A DNA stretch of 5,506 bases from Pseudomonadota bacterium (lineage in GTDB: Bacteria; Chloroflexota; Ktedonobacteria; Ktedonobacterales; JACDGC01): assembly GCA_021323815.1 (NCBI GenBank), contig JAJPKG010000304.1:1-5506 (forward strand). The letters are read 5' to 3'. The position numbers and the translations under genes are program-made. Shown here one piece after another: positions 1-4,386 of this stretch; positions within the stretch are counted from its first letter, which is position 1; each line of letters opens with the position of its first letter. Below the pieces are notes generated by a model that saw only the letters and a program-made list of their open reading frames with translations, made no database searches and was not told where the DNA came from.

Positions 1-341
1 GCGCGCTCGTGGGCGGGCTGCGCGTGCGCGATCTGAGCGCGGGCGGCTTCCAGCAGGTGGCCATACTCCACGCCGGAAGGGCACGCCGCCTCGCAGGCGC
101 GGCAGTCCAGGCATTGGCGCATCTGGGCGACGAAACCAGGGCTGAGCAGATCCAGCTTGCCCTCGCCGACGGCTTCGATCAGGTGGATGCGCCCGCGCGG
201 GGAAGACGTTTCGCGCAGGGTTTCCAGGTAGGTCGGGCAGTGCGGCAGGCACAGCCCGCAGCGCACGCAACGCCGCGCTTCCGCGAGATCCGGCGCGTCG
301 CGCCCGCTGAAGCCGCGCAGGTGCGCAGGGGATTTGGCCAT
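1..341 (-). CDS. glcF: Glycolate oxidase iron-sulfur subunit (GlcF family), N-terminal part
   Basis: This is the first 113 residues of an iron-sulfur electron-transfer subunit; the rest lies beyond the left edge. Two complete CxxCxxCxxxCP motifs are visible, at Cys25/28/31/35 (CVRCGLCLPHCP) and Cys77/80/83/87 (CLDCRACEAACP). Between them lie PTY (36-38) and PRGRIHLI (48-55), and CPSGV follows the second motif. This order and spacing match the dicluster ferredoxin domain of GlcF, which passes electrons from the flavin subunits GlcD/GlcE during oxidation of glycolate to glyoxylate. The C-terminal cysteine-rich (CCG) repeats expected in the family are not in view. The ATG at 341 is preferred over the in-frame ATG at 350 because GAAGGG lies 9 bases upstream of it, whereas it abuts the ATG at 350. 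Related LutA/GlpC-type subunits share the motifs, so the substrate (glycolate, lactate or other 2-hydroxy acid) is less certain than the family. No GlcD or GlcE gene is visible. Confidence 0.85.
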   Translation of the reverse strand, partial: MAKSPAHLRGFSGRDAPDLAEARRCVRCGLCLPHCPTYLETLRETSSPRGRIHLIEAVGEGKLDLLSPGFVAQMRQCLDCRACEAACPSGVEYGHLLEAARAQIAHAQPAHER

Positions 342-350
342 CAACAACAT

Positions 351-356
351 CCCTTC
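351..356 (-). promoter_or_regulatory. Ribosome binding site deciding the glcF start
   Basis: GAAGGG on the minus strand lies 9 bases before the ATG at 341 and directly against the in-frame ATG at 350. Only the former spacing suits initiation, so the shorter start was chosen. Confidence 0.5.
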
Positions 357-368
357 ATCAGAGAAGTT

Positions 369-397
369 AAAAAAACGAGGGGGCATGTGCCCCCTCG
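369..397 (-). terminator. Rho-independent terminator after the L,D-transpeptidase gene
   Basis: A perfect 10-base inverted repeat (arms 376-385 and 388-397, arm CGAGGGGGCA) forms a very GC-rich hairpin with a minimal loop. Seven A residues at 369-375 become a run of seven U directly after the stem in minus-strand transcripts. This is a canonical intrinsic terminator for the gene ending at 424. There is no T-run on the plus-strand side, so it should act in one direction. The glcF start codon lies only 27 bases beyond the T-run. Confidence 0.9.
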
Positions 398-423
398 CAT
401 GCTGCTGATTCCTATCTTTTCGT

Positions 424-1209
424 TCAGTCATTGAGCACCATAACAGGTGTGCCGATTGGTGCCCATTGGTACAAGAACGTCATCGCGTTGAGCGGTGTGT
501 TCACGCAACCATGACTGCCTTCTTGCCATTCCTGGCGACCAGGATCGTAGTGGTCGAAGGTGAGGCCGGGACCATAAATGGTGTGCCACCACGTGTCGTG
601 GATGAAGAATCCTCCATCGAGGAATTCCATACCGTATTGCACTTTGCTGGGATAGCCGAAAAATGGATTCCCCGGTTTTGTTGATGCCGGCAAGAATGTC
701 AGTGGGCTATCTTTGTAGAAGATCCGGTAATCACCTGGGGGAGTAGCAAGTGCAGCACGCCCCGTGATGACATACGTCCAGAGGATGAGTTTGCCATCCT
801 GATAGGCTTGCAGATATTGCCCCGCCAACGAGACAATGATGACTTTGTGCTGAATGCCGAACTCAGCATTCGCCCGCTGCAATGCTGCGGCTGCGGCGGG
901 AGATTCAACGTTGGGGGCAGGATAGCCGGGGATGACGGGGGTCATCTGGGGTGTGGCACCGGCAACGACCGTGCCACTGGACCCGACGTTGCTGCCGCTG
1001 GAACCTTGCGTGGCGGTCGCCAATGGGGGCGCGTTGCCCAGGGTGGCGGCACCTTGTGGGCCTTCCTTCGCACCGACACCGCTGAACAGCGCGAAGCGCG
1101 CGAAGACGAGCGCGAAGACCACCACTAATGTCGCCGCCAGGATGATCAGGCCGCGATTCGACCGCGAGGGCGCGCTGTCAGACTGGGGCGAAAAGTGCTG
1201 ACCGTTCAT
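424..1209 (-). CDS. L,D-transpeptidase, YkuD domain, membrane-anchored
   Basis: A 261-residue cell-wall enzyme predicted to form or remodel L,D (3-3) peptidoglycan cross-links, or to attach proteins to peptidoglycan, outside the membrane. Residues 1-18 are a short cytoplasmic tail with two Arg. Residues 19-42 are one hydrophobic segment that acts as signal-anchor, with no lipobox Cys. Residues 43-110 are a Gly/Ser/Ala/Pro/Thr-rich linker likely to span part of the wall. Residues 122-258 are the YkuD catalytic domain, with TPPGDY (156-161), an IHDT block with His204, and the signature SHGCVN at 232-237; Cys235 is the expected nucleophile, with His233 beside it. All key residues are present. 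The ATG at 1209 is chosen because AGGAG sits 8 bases upstream; an in-frame GTG at 1218 overlaps that AGGAG and is unlikely. It is probably transcribed alone, from the extended -10 promoter at 1257-1265 to the terminator at 369-397. The physiological acceptor cannot be read from the sequence. Confidence 0.92.
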   Translation of the reverse strand: MNGQHFSPQSDSAPSRSNRGLIILAATLVVVFALVFARFALFSGVGAKEGPQGAATLGNAPPLATATQGSSGSNVGSSGTVVAGATPQMTPVIPGYPAPNVESPAAAAALQRANAEFGIQHKVIIVSLAGQYLQAYQDGKLILWTYVITGRAALATPPGDYRIFYKDSPLTFLPASTKPGNPFFGYPSKVQYGMEFLDGGFFIHDTWWHTIYGPGLTFDHYDPGRQEWQEGSHGCVNTPLNAMTFLYQWAPIGTPVMVLND

Positions 1210-1217
1210 GAGACCCA

Positions 1218-1222
1218 CTCCT
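1218..1222 (-). promoter_or_regulatory. Ribosome binding site deciding the L,D-transpeptidase start
   Basis: AGGAG on the minus strand, 8 bases before the ATG at 1209. It overlaps the alternative in-frame GTG (1216-1218), which argues against that longer start. Confidence 0.7.
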
Positions 1223-1256
1223 GTTTGATTTCGCGAGATTTTGGATTGATGCCACT

Positions 1257-1265
1257 ATTATACCA
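1257..1265 (-). promoter_or_regulatory. Extended -10 promoter for the L,D-transpeptidase
   Basis: The minus strand reads TGGTATAAT, a perfect extended -10 (TGnTATAAT) for the main sigma factor. A TTGGCA lies just upstream but only 6 bases away, so it is not a usable -35; the TGn extension would have to compensate. Transcription would begin near 1250, giving a leader of about 40 bases that contains the AGGAG. Confidence 0.65.
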
Positions 1266-1350
1266 GCCTGCCAAGAGCGAGGGAAGATCCATAGGCCAAT
1301 TGCCTCTGGGCCATGTTCCCGCGTTTCAAGCCGGATGGATGGTGGAACTT

Positions 1351-1395
1351 CCTGACACTGTTTACCTCTATACTTCATACAACGCACGTGTCAGG
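1351..1395. repeat. Inverted repeat with 29-base spacer, possible operator pair
   Basis: CCTGACAC at 1351-1358 is exactly complementary to GTGTCAGG at 1388-1395. The pairing extends outward by one G-T and one T-A pair. The spacer contains TATACT (1369-1374), which resembles a -10 box. This could be two half-sites for a dimeric regulator that loops or spans a promoter, or a hairpin in a transcript. No regulator gene is in view, so its role is inference. Confidence 0.4.
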
Positions 1396-1470
1396 GAAAG
1401 TAAGACACTTTGCGCCAATCTTCCCAAAAATTGGTCGAATTGCCCCATCACTGGACGAGCCGGCCTCGCG

Positions 1471-1495
1471 TTGTTCCGCCGCTGGGTGCTATACT
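1471..1495 (+). promoter_or_regulatory. Extended -10 promoter for the flavoprotein gene
   Basis: TGCTATACT at 1487-1495 matches TGnTATAAT with one mismatch. The nearest -35-like hexamer is TTGTTC at 1471-1476, with a 13-base spacer that is shorter than normal, so the promoter probably relies on the TGn extension. Transcription would start near 1502, about 42 bases before the chosen ATG. Confidence 0.55.
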
Positions 1496-1509
1496 ACTAA
1501 TGCATAGCA
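1487..1509. repeat. Short inverted repeat over the -10 and start site
   Basis: TGCTAT (1487-1492) and ATAGCA (1504-1509) are exact inverted repeats separated by 11 bases, with an ATGCAT palindrome in between (1500-1505). The left arm is the -10 element itself, so a bound repressor would block the promoter. At this length, chance occurrence is quite possible. Confidence 0.3.
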
Positions 1510-1525
1510 AGATTATCCCGTGTCG

Positions 1526-1531
1526 AAAGGA
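1526..1531 (+). promoter_or_regulatory. Ribosome binding site deciding the flavoprotein start
   Basis: AAAGGA lies 12 bases before the ATG at 1544, a little far but usable. The alternative in-frame GTG at 1520 has no purine-rich site upstream, and choosing it would put AAAGGA inside the gene. Confidence 0.45.
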
Positions 1532-1543
1532 TCGGCTTGCCCA

Positions 1544-3367
1544 ATGGACGAACTCGATCAGCAGAACGAACTGCTTTACCGGTCGGAGATTGCCGAGCCG
1601 GACTGGTATAAGACGAACATCCCCTGCCAGGTTGGGTGTCCGGCGCATACCGATGTGGCGACGTATATTGGTCTCATCTCGCAGGGACGCTTCGATGAAG
1701 CGTATCTTATCAATCGGCGCTGCAACGTGGTGCCGGGCGTGCTGGGCCGCACCTGCGCCCGCCCCTGCGAGCCAGTGTGCCGCCGCAACAAGATCGACGG
1801 CAAGCCGGTGGCGATCTGCTGGCTGAAGCGCGCGGCGCACGACCACCGTGAATATCGCCATCTGCCTGAACGGCCCAAGATCACCAAAAACAAGAAGGTT
1901 GCCATCATCGGTGCGGGTTCCGCCGGCCTTGCCTGCGCGCGCGACCTGGCAGAGATGGGCTACCCCGTCACGATCTATGATTCGTATCCCGTCGCTGGCG
2001 GCATGATGGTCGGCGGCATCCCCATCTGGCGCTTGCCGCGCGAGGTGACGCGCGAAGAGACCGACGAATATATGGAAGCGCTGGGCGTGGAGATGAAGTT
2101 CAACACCACCGTCGGGCGCGACGTGCAACTGACCGATCTCTGTGAGCAGTATGACGCGGTATATATCGCCGCCGGCTGCCAGAACACCAAGCCCATCACC
2201 GGGCCGGATAACAAGCTGATTCCGGGCCTGCAATATAAAGGCGTCGAGGACGGCCTGCGTTTCTTGGAAAAGGTCAACTTCGGCGAACCCGTGACCATCG
2301 GCAAAAAAGTGGTGGTGTTGGGCGGCGGTTTCACCGCGATGGACTGCTGTCGCTCGGCCATCCGTTTCGGCGCGGAAAAGGTCTACGTCTTTTATCGCCG
2401 CACGAAAGAAGAAATGCCCTCGGACGAGTATGAAGTGGACGAGGCCATGCTGGAACACGTTGAGTTCCAATATCTTTTGACGCAGGTCGAGATTTTGTCG
2501 AACGACGGCGAGCACGTGTCGGGCCTCAAATTGATCCGCAACAAGCTGGGCGATCCGGATGCCAGCGGTCGCCGCCGTCCGGTGCCCATCCCCGGCTCTG
2601 AGTTCGTGGTTGAATGCGATACGGTCATTGCCGCCTTTGGCCAGGATTCCGATACGTCGTGGATTCCGAAAGAACTGAACCTGGAAGTGAACCGCTGGGG
2701 CATTCCGTTGATTGACCGCAACACCTGGATGACCAGCAAGCCGGGCCTCTTCGCTGGCGGCGATTACACGGAGGGCTCGCGCAACCTCATCTCGGCCATC
2801 GGCGACGGGCGCGACGCCGCCACCGCCATCAACCGCTATCTGCAAGGGCAGGAAAAGGCGGCAGAGGAAGCGACTGAGATTGAATTGCCCGACTTCCGGC
2901 GCGGCATGGTCGATGATTACGAGTCGATCCCCTATCAGATCATCCCCTCGCTGCCACTGGCGAAACGCTTCGGCATTTCGGTGGAAAGCGAGACGGGCTA
3001 TTCGCCGGAAGAAGCGGTGGAACAGGCGCGCCGCTGCTTGCAGTGCCAACTCAATATCATGATCGACCCGTCGATCTGCATCCTATGTTCCGGCTGTGTG
3101 GACATCTGCCCCTATGACTGCATCAGCATGGAGGGGTTGAAGTCGGTGGTGAAGGGCGATCCCTTGCACCAGGAAGCCGCCGAGTGGACGGCGGGCGCGG
3201 ACATGATCATCGATGAAGAGAAATGCATCCGCTGCGGCCTATGCATTGTGCGCTGCCCGACAGATGCGATCTCGATGGTGAAATATGAGGTCGCCTCGGT
3301 CAACGACCGCTGGAATGTCTCGAAGATTCCGGTGATCCAGCCGGACAAAGCCGGCGGACGACGATAG
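1544..3367 (+). CDS. GltD/NfnB-type NAD(P)H-FAD oxidoreductase with C-terminal two-[4Fe-4S] ferredoxin module
   Basis: A 607-residue soluble redox protein predicted to move electrons between NAD(P)H, FAD and iron-sulfur clusters, and probably on to ferredoxin or a partner enzyme. Residues 25-100 form the cysteine-rich domain seen before the flavin fold in GltD and dihydropyrimidine dehydrogenase, with PCQVGCPAH (Cys28, Cys32), Cys60, and Cys71/75/79. GAGSAG (123-128) is the FAD dinucleotide loop, LGGGFTAMD (259-267) the NAD(P)H loop, and GLFAGGD (401-407) the second FAD contact. A CLQC motif (498-501) leads into two complete clusters, Cys512/515/518/522 and Cys561/564/567/571. Plain GltD is about 470 residues, so the ferredoxin module accounts for the extra length. 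No glutamate synthase large subunit or NfnA-like partner is adjacent, so calling it glutamate synthase small subunit would be misleading; a stand-alone NAD(P)H:ferredoxin oxidoreductase is more plausible but inferred. It appears monocistronic: the next gene is convergent. Confidence 0.9.
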   Translation: MDELDQQNELLYRSEIAEPDWYKTNIPCQVGCPAHTDVATYIGLISQGRFDEAYLINRRCNVVPGVLGRTCARPCEPVCRRNKIDGKPVAICWLKRAAHDHREYRHLPERPKITKNKKVAIIGAGSAGLACARDLAEMGYPVTIYDSYPVAGGMMVGGIPIWRLPREVTREETDEYMEALGVEMKFNTTVGRDVQLTDLCEQYDAVYIAAGCQNTKPITGPDNKLIPGLQYKGVEDGLRFLEKVNFGEPVTIGKKVVVLGGGFTAMDCCRSAIRFGAEKVYVFYRRTKEEMPSDEYEVDEAMLEHVEFQYLLTQVEILSNDGEHVSGLKLIRNKLGDPDASGRRRPVPIPGSEFVVECDTVIAAFGQDSDTSWIPKELNLEVNRWGIPLIDRNTWMTSKPGLFAGGDYTEGSRNLISAIGDGRDAATAINRYLQGQEKAAEEATEIELPDFRRGMVDDYESIPYQIIPSLPLAKRFGISVESETGYSPEEAVEQARRCLQCQLNIMIDPSICILCSGCVDICPYDCISMEGLKSVVKGDPLHQEAAEWTAGADMIIDEEKCIRCGLCIVRCPTDAISMVKYEVASVNDRWNVSKIPVIQPDKAGGRR

Positions 3368-3379
3368 CCCCATCCCTAC

Positions 3380-3410
3380 CCCCCTCCCCATCCTATGGAT
3401 GGAGAGGGGG
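3380..3410. terminator. GC-rich hairpin between convergent genes, possible bidirectional terminator or small repeat
   Basis: Arms at 3380-3393 and 3397-3410 pair over 14 positions with a single C-A mismatch and a 3-base TAT loop, giving a very stable hairpin. It begins 12 bases after the flavoprotein stop and ends 27 bases beyond the hydrolase stop, as expected for a shared terminator. Neither side has a T-run, so it is not a canonical intrinsic terminator. It may instead stall polymerase, protect 3' ends, or be one copy of a dispersed C-rich intergenic repeat. Confidence 0.5.
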
Positions 3411-3437
3411 AATAATCTACTGCAACGCTTGCCATCT

Positions 3438-4250
3438 TTATTTCCCTGCCAGCACATCCCCCAGCCATGCGTTAATACGTTCGGCCACCTGCTGCCAGGT
3501 GGTTTCCAGCATCATGTCGTGGGCAGTATTGGGGAAGATCTCGGCGGTGGTGGCATAGGCGCGAGCGAAGGATTGGACTTCGCGCGGGGTGAAGATGCGA
3601 TCATGCGCCGCGCCCAGCACCAGGATGGGGATGGGGTTGCGCGCCCGCACGCGCTGGGGCCGCGCCAGCGTGAAGACGAGCATATCCAGAAATGCCAGGT
3701 AGGATTCATCCTGGATCTGTTGGAAATAGGTTTGTACCTGCTCGTCGGACATCTCGGCGGAAAAGAAGGCGTCGCGCGTCAGGCGCGGCGAGCCGACGAT
3801 GGGGTAGAGCCGCGTTTCGAGGTTGGCGCGCAAAAACGCGCCGGGATGACGCCGCAAGATGCGCAGCGTGGTTCCCAGCACGCCTTGCGGTGGCACGGGA
3901 GCCAGATAGACTGCCGCCCTTGCAGGATGCGTTTCCAGATATTTTTCCACCACGAGCGCGCCCATTGAGTGGCTGATGAGGATGGGGGGGTGGCCGATCT
4001 GTGTCGCCACCTGTGCCACGTCAGCGACATAGTGCGTGATGCGCTTGCCACGCGGTTTGCGGTTGCCCTCGCTCTGGCCGTGGGCGCGAAAGCTGAGCGC
4101 ATGCACAGGAAAGCCTTGCTCCGCGAAATAGGGCAGAAAATGTTCATCCCAACACCAGGCCGCGTGCCATGCGCCATGGACAAAGAGGATCGGCGGTTTG
4201 TCGGTGGGGATGATCGGCTGGCGTGAGATCACTTCCAGTTGCAACGCCAT
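3438..4250 (-). CDS. Alpha/beta hydrolase (esterase/lipase-like)
   Basis: A 270-residue single-domain hydrolase, the usual length for this fold, with no signal peptide or membrane segment, so probably cytoplasmic. VHGAW (24-28) supplies the oxyanion-hole loop after the first strand. The nucleophile elbow is SHSMG (93-97), with Ser95 as nucleophile. GAAHD (213-217) carries the likely acid Asp217, and NTAHD (241-245) carries the catalytic His244. The triad is complete and in the right order. A cap region lies roughly at residues 125-195. The first Gly of the common GxSxG elbow is Ser here, a small-residue change seen in some relatives. AGGGGGA lies 6 bases upstream of the ATG and supports the start. 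Substrate cannot be deduced: esterase, lactonase, or a C-C hydrolase all remain possible. It is divergent from the YihY gene and convergent with the flavoprotein, so it is likely transcribed alone. Confidence 0.88.
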   Translation of the reverse strand: MALQLEVISRQPIIPTDKPPILFVHGAWHAAWCWDEHFLPYFAEQGFPVHALSFRAHGQSEGNRKPRGKRITHYVADVAQVATQIGHPPILISHSMGALVVEKYLETHPARAAVYLAPVPPQGVLGTTLRILRRHPGAFLRANLETRLYPIVGSPRLTRDAFFSAEMSDEQVQTYFQQIQDESYLAFLDMLVFTLARPQRVRARNPIPILVLGAAHDRIFTPREVQSFARAYATTAEIFPNTAHDMMLETTWQQVAERINAWLGDVLAGK

Positions 4251-4279
4251 GTGTGGTCCCCCTGAAGCTGTTTTGCGTC

Positions 4280-4285
4280 ATCATA
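4280..4285 (-). promoter_or_regulatory. Candidate -10 box for the hydrolase gene
   Basis: TATGAT on the minus strand would start transcription near 4273, giving a leader of about 23 bases containing the ribosome binding site. No good -35 is found at 16-18 bases; a TTGTCA lies upstream but is 23 bases away. The call rests on position and the single hexamer. Confidence 0.3.
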
Positions 4286-4386
4286 CCTCATCGGTCTTAC
4301 GACGCGGGTGACAATCATTCCCCATGCTCGCCATTGGTGCGAAAAATGCGTATAGCTGGGCAGCACGCAGGCGAGGAGGGGCTGCC

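Larger units (their letters stand above)
1210..1543. other. Divergent intergenic regulatory region
   Basis: A 334-base stretch between two divergently transcribed genes, visibly richer in A/T than the flanking flavoprotein gene. It holds an extended -10 promoter facing left (1257-1265), another facing right (1487-1495), and an 8-base inverted repeat with long spacing (1351-1395). A shorter inverted repeat lies over the right-facing -10 (1487-1509), and a small TCGCGA palindrome lies at 1231-1236 in the transpeptidase leader. Short open frames cross the region on both strands, but none has a ribosome binding site or recognisable protein content, so I do not call a gene here. Confidence 0.6.

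Noticed and set aside
9..434. A 141-codon plus-strand open frame opposite glcF
   Set aside because: It runs through the terminator hairpin and mirrors the GlcF coding frame. The minus strand carries two perfect iron-sulfur motifs, so this is a shadow.
1195..1500. A 101-codon plus-strand open frame across the divergent intergenic region
   Set aside because: It begins inside the transpeptidase coding region, covers both promoters and the inverted repeat, and has no ribosome binding site or recognisable content.
1448..3049. A 533-codon open frame on the minus strand, antisense to the flavoprotein gene
   Set aside because: It is fully opposite a gene with clear cofactor and cluster motifs. Its translation is rich in Arg, Ala, His and Gly with no recognisable domain, as expected for the antisense frame of a GC-rich gene.
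4308..4356. Possible plus-strand promoter for the YihY gene (GTGACA, TTGGTG, TATAGC)
   Set aside because: None of the hexamers pair at a 16-18-base spacing with a reasonable partner, so no promoter is called.
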